DNA of 30,592 nt from JALYUA01 sp038253555 (GCA_038253555.1 JBBSGZ010000035.1:1-30592), one strand, 5' to 3'; shown: positions 1 to 7,330, counted from the stretch's first letter. Program-made: numbers and translations. The notes: generated by a model from the sequence alone, not told the origin.

Positions 1-97
1 GCCCAAGGATGCCCCAGAATCGATGATCGCCACCGCGGACGACCCCCAGGTACCCCCCGTCGCGGACGTCGACACCACAATCGAGCTCAGTCACTAA
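1..97 (+). CDS. 3' end of a hypothetical gene (partial)
   Basis: An open frame enters from the left edge and stops at TAA 95-97, giving about 31 residues. The visible tail is acidic and proline-rich (it ends TTIELSH) and has no domain I recognise. Codon third positions are G/C-rich, which fits coding sequence, but the stretch is too short for a firm call. It could be the disordered C-terminus of a phage or host protein. Function is unknown. Confidence 0.35.
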   Translation, partial: PKDAPESMIATADDPQVPPVADVDTTIELSH

Positions 98-374
98 ATG
101 CCAACCGCCGGTGTCTCAAAATCGTTGACACGCTCCGGCGCAGCCGTAAGCGGCGGAGCAGGAACATCAAGGTCGCTTTCACCCGCGTAGCTGCCGGCGG
201 GACCACCAGGGAGCGGAACCAGCGTGATTCCGGAGCTGACGACGCTACGTCTCACTGACCCGACTCCGACGGTAAACAGCTGACGCCGGGGCCGGGGAGT
301 CCCCCCTCAGCCGGCAGCGCCCCCGCCCGGTTCTCCGACCGCCTCTTCAGCTGCGACGTTCTACAATCGCCCCG

Positions 375-692
375 GTGCTGAAACGCGAAGACGCCACTGA
401 CGCGACCGATCGAAAAATCGCTGCGGTACTTCTGCGGCTCACGGGCCGTCCCGCGCCCGTCCTTCCGTACACGCGGGAGGAGGAGGCCTGCAACGCCCTT
501 CGTAAGCTGATGGAAGGCGAAGGCCTCGGAGTTGGTATCGGAACTGTCGGGCCCGCCGCCGATGTCGAGAGTTGTCTATACGTCTGCAAGAATGACCGGG
601 ATGAGGTGCTCGCGGAAGGCAAAGGTCAAACGCCCGCCCTTGCGATCTGCGACGCGTTCCTCGGATGCTTGCCGCCCGGAGGTTCCGCGTGA
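375..692 (+). CDS. small phage ABA-sandwich-like protein
   Basis: Predicted 105-aa soluble protein with a GTG start at 375. The central and C-terminal part (about residues 30-100) has the pattern of the phage ABA sandwich fold. It runs PYTREEEACNALRKLM, then a strand pair containing ESCLYVCKN, then EVLAEGKGQTPALAICDAFL, which resembles the family's usual 'aeG.a.t..lAic.A.l' ending. The biochemical role of this fold is not established; it occurs as small stand-alone phage and prophage proteins. The gene sits next to a decayed terminase relic at 774-1066, so it may be prophage debris that stayed intact. No clear Shine-Dalgarno sequence precedes it. The family call is by pattern recognition only. 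Confidence 0.5.
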   Translation: MLKREDATDATDRKIAAVLLRLTGRPAPVLPYTREEEACNALRKLMEGEGLGVGIGTVGPAADVESCLYVCKNDRDEVLAEGKGQTPALAICDAFLGCLPPGGSA

Positions 693-773
693 CGGCTGGC
701 CCTAAAGGGTCAGTCCTCACGGGTCACCCCAGCGACTTCGGGTCCGTGCCACGGAGATTGCAGCTCGGTTCCT

Positions 774-1066
774 TCAAGGTGCGAGGGCCGCGCGCGTTGC
801 CTCTCCCCTCCTGCCGCACTGGCGCAGCATTGTTTCCTCGTACAGGATGAAGGTCGGCACCGGCGCTTCCCGCAGGTAGTTGAGCGCCTGCGTCTTCGAA
901 TCAACCAGGTCGTCAGCTCGGCGGCCGGGAAGCTCGACAGATCGTTTAAGTACCCGTCGATCCACGGCGCGGAAGCGGGCTCCGGCAGACACGCACCCCG
1001 CTTCGAACATCGCCGTAACCGCGTGGCCCGCGTCGGCTTGCTCTTGTCCACCGACCCCGGCACGAT
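774..1066 (-). pseudogene. decayed phage terminase large subunit (C-terminal part)
   Basis: Minus-strand relic of a TerL C-terminal nuclease region, readable only by changing frame twice. One frame gives VDKSKPTRAT (about 1066-1020). A second gives MFEAGCV (start at 1010). The first frame then returns with LPEPASAPWIDGYLNDLSSFP, and the second with DDLVDSKTQALNYL (914-873). Together these follow the order seen in intact phage terminases: DK..RA, then FEAG.V.LP..APW, then a Y..EL..FP block, then (H)DD.vDa.sQAL. The DD..D motif is the last acidic cluster of the RNase H-like nuclease. The N-terminal ATPase domain is missing because the host protease gene begins at 1149 on the other strand. The relic resembles a different TerL from the one at 8447-9892, judging by its C-terminal motifs. 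Confidence 0.65.
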
Positions 1067-1148
1067 CCGCAGCCGCCGAAAACGTCGCGCTCCCTTTCGA
1101 TTTTTCTTGCGTCGAGATCGAGGTATGCTCCGCCCCATTGGAGGCGTC

Positions 1149-2864
1149 ATGCTGCGTCGAAGCGCGTTGCTTCTAGTCACGGCACTTCTGTTCTCGACTT
1201 CGTCTGTCGGAACGGCGAGCATGGGACTCGATCTTTCTGTCGGAAATTCTCCATTCGTTGCGCTCCAGAGCGAGGCGCCCGCTCCTGCCAGCCCGTGCGT
1301 GGCGAATGCCACCACCCTCTGCCTGAACGCCTCACGGTTCCGAGTGGCTGTCACGTGGACGAAGCCCGATGGAATCGCCGGGGCCGGAGAGGCGGTCGGC
1401 CTGACGGCGGACACCGGCTACTTCTGGTTCTTCTCCTCCAACAACGTCGAGATGGTCATCAAGGTCGTGGATGGCCGTCCGCTTAATTCGCGGTTCTGGG
1501 TTTTTGCCGGCGGGCTCACGAACGTCCAAGTTGTGATCGCCGTGACGGACACGCAGACGGGCATCGTCCGCGCTTATACGAACCCTCAGGGAACGGCCTT
1601 CCAGCCGATTCAGGACACGGCGGCATTTACGGATTCTGGCGCGGCCTCCCTTCGCGAATCGGCGAGCGTCGCGGCTGGCAACATTTCCGAATACCTCTCC
1701 TCTTTGTCCTCGCCGGTCGAGAACGAGAATGTGGACACGAGCGTTCCCAGGCGGGCCCTGTCTCCGGCGGCGTGCGCGCCCGGTGCAACGGCGCTATGCC
1801 TGAACGGCGGCAGGTTCCGAGTGTCGGTGACCTGGACGAAGCCCGACGGCGGCACCGGCGCGGGCCAGGCGGTCGGCCTGACAGCGGACACCGGGTACTT
1901 CTGGTTTTTCTCCTCGAACAACGTCGAGATGGTGATCAAGGTCGTGGACGGGCGTCCTCTCAATCAGCGATACTGGGTCTTCGCCGGTGGTCTGACGAAC
2001 GTACAGGTCGTGATCACCGTGGCCGACACGGAGGCCGGCACGAGCAAGACATACACAAACCCGCAGGGCACCGCCTTCCAGCCGGTGCAGGACACCGCGG
2101 CGTTCGCCGGAACGCCGATTCTCCTCCGCTCCGCCGGCGATCGAGTGGACGACCGGGCGGGGTACCAGATCAAGCTCCTCTACGTGTTGCCGTCGGACGG
2201 CGCCGACCGCGCGCTCGACACGAATGGAACGCTGACCACGTCCTTCGCCGCGATCCAGCGCTGGCTTTCGGACCAGACGGCCGGCACGAGGTTGCAGGTC
2301 GACACGTTCCAGGGAAGCCTCGACATCGGGTTCGCGAGGCTCAACCAGAACGACGCGACCATAGGCTCTCTGGGGGTCTTTGCCCGCGACCGGATCGAAT
2401 CCCTGCTCCCGGCGGCCGGATATTCGGACCCGCGGAAGATCTACGCTGTCTTCTATGACGGATCGAACAATGCCGCGTGTTCGGGCGGGCCGACGCCGCC
2501 TTCGCTCATCGGACGCGCCTCAGTGTTCTACCTGCGCGGCACGATCCCGGGCGCCACTCCCTGCGCGTCGAACCCCTTCGCGAATTCGGAGACGAACCCG
2601 GGCTACGTCGAATTCGCGATGACACACGAGCTCTTCCACGCCCTGGGCGCCGTGCCGGCCTGTGCGCCCCACTACAACGCCTTCCACGTCTCCGACGACC
2701 CCAGGGACCTGATGTACGCGGGATCGCTTCCCTGGAATCCCTCGATCCTGGACGTCAACCGGGACGACTACTGGGCCCACGGGCGGGCGGACTGCACCGA
2801 CATCTCGAAGAGCATCTTCATGAACCCGGCGGTGCCGGGAGCGGTGGTGCCTCCGGGCTGGTAG
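1149..2864 (+). CDS. secreted metzincin-like metalloprotease with two tandem 'TGYFWFFSSNN' domains
   Basis: 571-aa exported protein. The ATG at 1149 is chosen because GGAGG (1139-1143) precedes it at normal spacing; an in-frame ATG at 1125 is possible. Residues 1-24 are a signal peptide (RR, then LLLVTALLF, then GTAS). Two near-identical domains of about 110 aa follow (about 50-160 and 209-319), each with C......LCLN, RFRV.VTWTKPDG, GLTADTGYFWFFSSNNVEMV and DTAAF. This domain type is frequent in secreted acidobacterial proteins. The C-terminal part has HELFHALG (H493, E494, H497, G500) and later H508, followed by a Met-turn-like DLMY (M522). That fits a zinc metalloprotease, although the gap from G500 to the third histidine is longer than the canonical HExxHxxGxxH. 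Substrate is unknown. The gene looks intact and host-like although it lies between phage relics. Confidence 0.75.
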   Translation: MLRRSALLLVTALLFSTSSVGTASMGLDLSVGNSPFVALQSEAPAPASPCVANATTLCLNASRFRVAVTWTKPDGIAGAGEAVGLTADTGYFWFFSSNNVEMVIKVVDGRPLNSRFWVFAGGLTNVQVVIAVTDTQTGIVRAYTNPQGTAFQPIQDTAAFTDSGAASLRESASVAAGNISEYLSSLSSPVENENVDTSVPRRALSPAACAPGATALCLNGGRFRVSVTWTKPDGGTGAGQAVGLTADTGYFWFFSSNNVEMVIKVVDGRPLNQRYWVFAGGLTNVQVVITVADTEAGTSKTYTNPQGTAFQPVQDTAAFAGTPILLRSAGDRVDDRAGYQIKLLYVLPSDGADRALDTNGTLTTSFAAIQRWLSDQTAGTRLQVDTFQGSLDIGFARLNQNDATIGSLGVFARDRIESLLPAAGYSDPRKIYAVFYDGSNNAACSGGPTPPSLIGRASVFYLRGTIPGATPCASNPFANSETNPGYVEFAMTHELFHALGAVPACAPHYNAFHVSDDPRDLMYAGSLPWNPSILDVNRDDYWAHGRADCTDISKSIFMNPAVPGAVVPPGW

Positions 2865-3124
2865 CCGGCTCGCGGCGGTCAAGCGAGCTCGTCGTCCCCC
2901 ATCCTCGAGATGGCGCCGGGGGAGGGTAGGACGGCAGCCCAGGTTCTTGGGCTCTTGGTGCGGCTGGGATTTCGTTCCTACGACTTCAGAGGCTCGATCG
3001 TCTGCGCCGGCAAGGTGGGGACGAAGGCAGAGGCGCGAGAAGCGTGCGAAAGCGGTCGACGAATATAAGTCCCGAATCGAGGGAGATCACGTGGCCGCGG
3101 CCCGCTGAGGCGCTTCTCGCCTAG
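2865..3124. other. intergenic stretch with possible integrase N-terminal debris
   Basis: No convincing gene. A short frame from ATG 2909 to a TAA near 3067 (52 aa) contains RLGFRSYDF and GKVGTKAEARE, which loosely resembles the N-terminal arm-binding region of tyrosine integrases (aromatic strand, then 'GTk.eA'). It could be the 5' remnant of the integrase relic that follows. The evidence is weak. Confidence 0.25.
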
Positions 3125-3511
3125 TGCTCGCGGGCTTCGTTCCAGGCGCTGGCGGAACGATCCCCGGCCGCGCTGGTTCCTCGCTGTCTCCCGTCATGGC
3201 TCCGGCTGCTAACACACGAGACTCTGACGAAGAAGGCCGGCTCTCCAAGGCTCCGAATTCACGACCTCAGGCATACCGCAATCACTGAACGCGTCCGAAA
3301 GGGTGGCGTCCTGGCCGGGCAGGCCCTTGCCGGTCATCGGACGCCGGAGATGGTCCATCGCATTTACACGCATATCCATGCCGAACTCCTCCGGCCCGTC
3401 GATGTCCGTGTAACTCAGGTGCACCCTCGCTCCCGAAAACTCGGACAAAACGGAAAATATGGAATCATGAAATCCTTGAAAACTCGGAGGGGCCGTAGCT
3501 CAGGTGGATAG
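3125..3511 (+). pseudogene. tyrosine recombinase/integrase C-terminal relic
   Basis: A stop-to-stop frame with no usable start codon encodes the catalytic C-terminus of a phage-type integrase. RIHDLRHTAITERV (3254 onward) holds the H-x-x-R pair. LAGHRTPEMV holds the conserved GH. HRIYTHIHAEL holds the nucleophilic tyrosine. The upstream catalytic arginine block (TG.R..E) and the core-binding domain are not visible. The frame runs on into the tRNA-Arg gene and ends at a TAG within it (3509-3511). The relic lies on the 5' side of the tRNA. It therefore does not belong to the intact element downstream, whose own integrase is at 10605-11744, and appears to be left from an older insertion. Confidence 0.75.
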
Positions 3512-3562
3512 AGCAAGAGTTTCCTAAACTCTAGGTCGGCGGTTCGAGTCCGCCCGGCCCCA
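3489..3562 (+). tRNA. tRNA-Arg (anticodon CCT)
   Basis: Complete cloverleaf. The acceptor stem GGGGCCG pairs with CGGCCCC. The D-arm has GCTC/GAGC. The anticodon stem is AGAGT/ACTCT with loop TTCCTAA, so the anticodon is CCT and reads AGG. The T-arm is GGCGG-TTCGAGT-CCGCC, and the discriminator base is A3562. The next bases are CTT, so no CCA is encoded here. The displaced 3' copy at 11786-11828 is followed by CA, giving A-CCA. The 3' half doubles as the attachment site of the integrated element. Confidence 0.95.
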
Positions 3563-3563
3563 C
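3521..3563 (+). repeat. attL, 43-bp direct repeat within the tRNA-Arg 3' half
   Basis: Identical over 43 bp to 11786-11828. It covers the anticodon loop, variable region, T-arm and acceptor 3' strand, which is the classic target of tyrosine integrases. Identity ends after the discriminator A plus one C: left continues TTACA, right continues CATAAG. Confidence 0.95.
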
Positions 3564-3841
3564 TTACATTTCCTGCACCTTCAACACTTTACGCGGAACG
3601 GCCGCCCGGCCCCGGACGGCCCGAAGCGGCCCCAATGGCCCCGTTTGTTCCCCAAACAGGTCCCCGACTTTTCAAACGCGGCCCCCGGCGAACCGGAAAA
3701 GGCCCGCGATTGCCCCGGCGAGCAGATCTCGCCCGGCATGCCTTGGTGAGCGTCCCGATCACGCCAACGCTCACGGCCAACATGGTCAGCCGGAGCCCTC
3801 TCGAGGTCACGCTGAGAGCCGCCCGATGAACAGACCCGAAG

Positions 3842-5563
3842 GTGGATTGTCACTTGCGCTACGACGAGATCCTCGCCCGGTTCCCAAAGAAGATGTGCCC
3901 CGCACACGAAGACAAGAAAGCCTCCCTGAGCGTGAGGCGCGGCGACAACGGCGGCATCGTCATCCACTGCCACGCCGGGTGCGAGCCGGAAGCCATTGTC
4001 GCGGCGGTCGGTCTCACGATGCGCGACCTGATGCCGGACAGCGGCGGCGGCGGCAAAGCCATCATCGCCGACACGTACGACTACCACGACGCGGACGGGA
4101 CGCTGCTCTACCAAGTCGTCCGCTACGACCCGAAAGACTTCAGACAGCGGCGATCTGACGGGAGGGGCGGGTGGGAATGGAACATGAAGGGCGTCAAGCG
4201 CATCCCGTTCCGCTTGCCGGAATTGCTCGCCGCCAATCCCGAGACGCCCGTCTACATCGTCGAGGGTGAAAAGGACGTTCGCCGCCTGACGGAGCTGGAC
4301 TACCTCGCCACGACCAACCCGGGCGGCGCGGGGAAGTGGCCTGCAGACTTCGCGCAGTACGTTCGGGGTCGCCGCGTCATCATCATCCCCGACAACGATG
4401 AGCCGGGCCGCAAGCACGCGGCGGACGTGGCCGGGAAGGTGCGCGACGTGGCCGCGAGCGTTCAGATTCTCGATCTGCCCGGCCCCCTGCCGGAGAAGGG
4501 CGACTTCTCCGATTGGATCAGCACACCGGGCAATTCGGTTGAGCAGTTCGACCGGTTGGCCAGCGATGCCCCCGAGTGGACCGACCCCACCGCGCTGCGC
4601 TCCATCACGGCGGGGGCGCTCGAAGCGCTCGTGATCAAACCGCGCGAGTTGATCTTGGAACCGTTCCTCGGCGACGGCGAGCAACCCCTCCTTTCCGGCC
4701 AACGCGGCAGCGGCAAGACGTGGGTAGCGATGGGCATCTCCATGGCCTTGGCGGGGGGTGGCGCGTTTCTGAAGTGGCACGCCCGGCGGCCCGTGACGGC
4801 GCTCTACGTGGACGGCGAGATGATGTCGCGGCGCTTGCAGGAGCGCACCCGCGTGCTCCGCCGTTCGACGGGGCTGGACCCGGGCGACCGGTTGCACTTT
4901 TTGACGCCCGACCTGATCGGGCGGTCCATCAACTTGCGCTTGCCCGCAGACCGGACAGCCGTGGAACGCGAAGCCGCGCGCGTGGGGGCGCAGTTCATCG
5001 TCTTCGACAACATCGCCTCGCTTTTCCCGACCGGCGAGTCGAAGACCAACGCGAATCTGCCGGAGTGGTGGGAGCCGTTTCAGGCGTGGCAAATCCAGTT
5101 CCGGCGGAACGGTGTGGCCACCATGCCCGTGATCCACATGGGCAAGAACGAGGGCGCAGGAATCCGCGGCACTTCTGCGATGGAAGACATTGTCGAGACC
5201 TCGATACAGGTCACGGCAGTCAAGGCACGGCGAGCCACGGATGGGGCGTGGTTCACGGTGAAGTTCACCAAGAACCGCGACTACCTCGGACCCGGCGGCG
5301 AGGAGTTCGAAGTGCGCTTGGAGGGCGACGCGTGGACGTTCCCCGCGTCGGGGGATGACGATGCTCGCGATGCCGCTCGCGAGGCAGCAATCCTGCTCAC
5401 CCTGTCGGAGCACCCGGCGGGCTTGAGCCAGCGGGGGCTGCGCGAGGCGCTACAAAAGGCGCACCGCGGGATGGGCTTCGGCAAGGTGCCGAGGATTTTG
5501 AGCGCGCTCGTGGTAGCCGGGCGCGTCCAATTTCGAGAGGGCTTTTATGCGGTTCCAGCCTGA
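3842..5563 (+). CDS. primase-helicase: zinc finger + Toprim + RepA-like AAA ATPase
   Basis: 573 aa with a GTG start at 3842, and likely the replication initiator/primase-helicase of the element. An N-terminal zinc finger uses C19, H22, C43 and C47 (CPAH, then CHAGC), as in phage and plasmid primases. A Toprim domain follows, with EGEKD (E142) and IIIPDNDEPG (D184, D186). The P-loop ATPase resembles RepA/AAA_25 hexameric helicases: Walker A GQRGSGKT (286-293), a DGEM segment near 324-327, and Walker B FIVFDN (D389). The C-terminus (about 505-573) looks like a winged helix (LSQRGLREALQ). The gene lies just inside attL and its last codons overlap the first copy of the GGTTCC repeat cluster, so the protein may act at the adjacent candidate origin. 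A long antisense frame over this gene is a shadow. Confidence 0.88.
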   Translation: MDCHLRYDEILARFPKKMCPAHEDKKASLSVRRGDNGGIVIHCHAGCEPEAIVAAVGLTMRDLMPDSGGGGKAIIADTYDYHDADGTLLYQVVRYDPKDFRQRRSDGRGGWEWNMKGVKRIPFRLPELLAANPETPVYIVEGEKDVRRLTELDYLATTNPGGAGKWPADFAQYVRGRRVIIIPDNDEPGRKHAADVAGKVRDVAASVQILDLPGPLPEKGDFSDWISTPGNSVEQFDRLASDAPEWTDPTALRSITAGALEALVIKPRELILEPFLGDGEQPLLSGQRGSGKTWVAMGISMALAGGGAFLKWHARRPVTALYVDGEMMSRRLQERTRVLRRSTGLDPGDRLHFLTPDLIGRSINLRLPADRTAVEREAARVGAQFIVFDNIASLFPTGESKTNANLPEWWEPFQAWQIQFRRNGVATMPVIHMGKNEGAGIRGTSAMEDIVETSIQVTAVKARRATDGAWFTVKFTKNRDYLGPGGEEFEVRLEGDAWTFPASGDDDARDAAREAAILLTLSEHPAGLSQRGLREALQKAHRGMGFGKVPRILSALVVAGRVQFREGFYAVPA

Positions 5564-5704
5564 CAGAACCGGGGGCCTTTTTTGAGGCGGAGCCGGGGGG
5601 GGCGGTTCCAGCGGTTCCACTCGCTCCAAAGGAGCGGTTGGTGGAACCGCTTGAGCCGGTAACGCCGGGCGGTTCGGGAACCGCCCTGGAACCGCCTGGA
5701 ACCG
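5549..5704. repeat. iteron-like GGTTCC/GGAACC cluster
   Basis: GCGGTTCCA occurs at 5549, 5602 and 5611. The inverted form GGAACCGC or GGAACCG occurs at 5643, 5677, 5688 and 5698. Spacing within the two dense groups is 9-11 bp, about one helical turn. The first copy lies in the last codons of the primase-helicase gene. Confidence 0.65.
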
Positions 5705-6098
5705 GGGGGCACCTGACCGTTAAAAGAACGCGACATCTATAAGGGGGGGAGGTGGCGCACGCCGCACAGGCTGATAAACCCCCCTACCGGGCCTCCTCCC
5801 CGACCTCAGGCCTCTGAAACGCAAGGTCTCCAGCGGTAAAGCCGAGCAGGTCTCGGGAGAAATCAAGTTCCGGCGCGGTAGTTGATTTCCCCGGGGAACT
5901 TTGCCGGTCGCGGCGGGCTCCAGCGGCCCGACAGGGGCGTCACGCCGCCGCCCCGAGCACCGGCCCGGCCCTACCGGGCGTTTAGGCTTGCAGGTCGTCT
6001 AGCGGGCAGCGCCGTCAGCCTCGCGGTAGGCGGCAGCGGCGCTGCAGAGCACCCCCGCCCTTTGCGGTAGGCGGGGGGGGTATCGGGAGGGGCGCCCC
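5564..6098. other. non-coding control region, candidate replication origin or packaging site
   Basis: 535 bp without a credible gene. Together with the end of the primase gene it holds seven copies of GGTTCC/GGAACC (5551, 5604, 5613, 5643, 5677, 5688, 5698), including a perfect inverted repeat GGCGGTTC/GAACCGCC (5668-5675 and 5678-5685). Further right it has two copies of GCGGTAGGCGG (6023-6033 and 6064-6074) and a hairpin CCCCCGCC/GGCGGGGG (6052-6059 and 6070-6077). Clustered short repeats beside a primase-helicase gene suggest initiator binding sites. A cos/pac site for the terminase is the alternative. Confidence 0.5.
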
Positions 6099-6608
6099 CT
6101 ACTGCCAAAAATCAGAAATCAGAAAATCAGGAATCAGAAAATCAGAACAGAAATCGGCAAGCAGATCAAAAATCAGAAAATCGGAAACATCTGAAACCCC
6201 ACCACCGCCATTCGCGACCAACGCGATCACCTTGTTCATCAACCCCACGCGCACCTCCTCGGGAGCCGCGCCGACTTGCTTCCGCTGCGCTGGGCCGAGA
6301 GCCTCCAGCCACACCTCCCATATCTCCGCCCAGCGCGTCTCGGGCCGGACGACCGCCCAGAGCGGTTCTAGTCGGCTGAGCTCGTCAGCCAGTTCAACCT
6401 GACGCGCCGCGATCGCCGCCATGTTGAGGACATCGGCGTCGCCTTTGCGCAGTGTGCCCGCGGCGCGAGTCTCTTGCCCGACCGACCGCACGGCCTGCTT
6501 AAAGATGAACTGCCGATGCGCCACGAGCCGGTCGGCCTCGCCGTACGGACAGCGGTGCTCCAAGGACACGCCCTTTGTGTTGATGCCCGTCAATACGAAT
6601 CGTTCCAT
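6099..6608 (-). CDS. hypothetical element protein, divergent from the packaging operon
   Basis: 169 aa. The ATG at 6608 is preferred over an upstream in-frame start near 6701 because AGGAGAAGG lies just before it. The protein starts MERFVLTGINTKG. It has a helical middle (ADVLNMAAIAARQVELADELSRLEPLW), a Trp-rich segment (RWAEIWEVWLEALGP) and no HTH that I recognise. The last 30 or so residues are an Asp/Phe/Leu/Ile repeat (SDFLI, PDFLI, SDFWQ) that simply translates the ATCAG repeat array at 6105-6184, so the gene's original 3' end may have been overrun by repeat expansion. It is the only minus-strand gene of the element and faces away from the RHH gene across 140 bp, a position where satellites often keep a regulator. 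Function is unknown. Confidence 0.6.
   Translation of the reverse strand: MERFVLTGINTKGVSLEHRCPYGEADRLVAHRQFIFKQAVRSVGQETRAAGTLRKGDADVLNMAAIAARQVELADELSRLEPLWAVVRPETRWAEIWEVWLEALGPAQRKQVGAAPEEVRVGLMNKVIALVANGGGGVSDVSDFLIFDLLADFCSDFLIPDFLISDFWQ
6105..6184. repeat. AT-rich short tandem ATCAG array
   Basis: ATCAG at 6111, 6118, 6126, 6133, 6141 and 6172, with ATCGG at 6153 and 6180, separated by A-tracts. The spacing is 7 or 8 bp in the regular part. This A+T-rich island stands out in an otherwise G+C-rich element. It is similar in style to the heptamer short tandem repeats known from cyanobacteria and some other phyla, and it could serve as an easily melted origin segment. Confidence 0.7.
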
Positions 6609-6700
6609 AACCTTCTCCTGCCTCCCTTTGCCCCAAATTTCCACACCCCCACCACGACCGAATGCAGGACCCACCGTATACCCCACGAAAGGTCTTTGCA

Positions 6701-6718
6701 AGCCCCGAAGAAGGGGCT
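6701..6718. promoter_or_regulatory. inverted repeat in the divergent intergenic region
   Basis: AGCCCC (6701-6706) and GGGGCT (6713-6718) flank a 6-nt spacer. They lie between the divergent starts at 6608 and 6749 and could be an operator or a short leader hairpin for the packaging operon. The adjacent RHH protein is the obvious candidate binder. No convincing -35/-10 pair was identified. Confidence 0.3.
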
Positions 6719-6748
6719 AAACTTGGGCCCATGGAGGAAAGCCCGAAT

Positions 6749-7330
6749 ATGAAACGTCAAACGCTACGCGTCAAGGTTCCGCTGACCCCGGCGCAACACG
6801 CCGAGGTCAAAGCGCTCGCCCAGAAAGCCGGGCAGTCGATGGTGTCGTGGATCGCCGACGCCGTCGCCATCGCCCAGGAAGCCACCGCCCAAGTCGCCCA
6901 GCTCATGGCCTTGGCTGAGGACGGCCGGCAACACGAAAAGCTCCTGCTCGACTTAGCCCACAAGGCCATGGCGCTGGCCGAGAGCAACCGCTCGGCTACG
7001 CCCACGCCGCAGCCCGTCCACCATCGCCTGATTCCGTTCATCCTCGATGCGGAAGAGCACGAAGAGTGGGCGCAGCGCCCCGACGCGGACGAGGCCTGGT
7101 CACGACTCGGCAGAGTCGGTGATCTTTTCGTCGAGCAAAAGAAAATCCCCCGCAAGATTCAAGGGGGCTCACACTTTTTTTGGGACTTCGAGACCTACCT
7201 CCGGACCGCGCCGGTCGAGGACATCGATTTGGCCCGTGCGGCGTTCGGCTTCAAGCCGCGCAAATCCGCCGCTGAGCCTGCCGCTCCCCCTGTCATTCAG
7301 GCGAAGAAGAAGCAGCGGCGGCCCGCGTGA
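6749..7330 (+). CDS. ribbon-helix-helix (CopG/Arc-like) DNA-binding protein
   Basis: 193 aa. Start 6749 is chosen because GGAGGAAAG (6733-6741) sits 7 bases before it; an ATG at 6731 overlaps that site and is less likely. Residues 4-38 have the RHH pattern: a strand (TLRVKVPL), helix A (TPAQHAEVKALAQKAG), a turn, and helix B (SMVSWIADAVAIAQ). A long helical segment (about 40-85) probably supports oligomerisation. The C-terminal half (residues 95-165) is a separate acidic/aromatic region (FVEQKKIP, FFWDFETYL) with no known match, and the end is basic (KKKQRR). It is the first gene of the coupled run ending in TerL/TerS. It may be an autoregulator or, less likely, a terminase small subunit. Confidence 0.6.
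   Translation: MKRQTLRVKVPLTPAQHAEVKALAQKAGQSMVSWIADAVAIAQEATAQVAQLMALAEDGRQHEKLLLDLAHKAMALAESNRSATPTPQPVHHRLIPFILDAEEHEEWAQRPDADEAWSRLGRVGDLFVEQKKIPRKIQGGSHFFWDFETYLRTAPVEDIDLARAAFGFKPRKSAAEPAAPPVIQAKKKQRRPA

Noticed and set aside
124..152. TTGACA as a promoter -35 box
   Set aside because: No acceptable -10 box 16-18 bp downstream, and no gene starts at a suitable distance.
710..1414. 234-aa minus-strand frame as an intact gene
   Set aside because: Only its part near 914-1066 matches terminase text and needs another frame to continue; the rest is antisense to the protease gene. Reported as a relic instead.
3635..3829. 64-aa plus-strand frame between attL and the primase gene, ending in an ATGA junction
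   Set aside because: No recognisable domain or ribosome binding site, Arg/Pro-rich; the ATG at 3826 is out of frame with the primase. The 279-bp gap is left as leader DNA.
3581..5413. 610-aa minus-strand open frame antisense to the primase-helicase
   Set aside because: Composition is that of a high-GC shadow frame, with no domain, while the plus-strand frame has complete zinc-finger, Toprim and Walker motifs.
5549..5704. CRISPR-like array
   Set aside because: Repeats are about 6-9 bp with no uniform spacers, and occur in both orientations.
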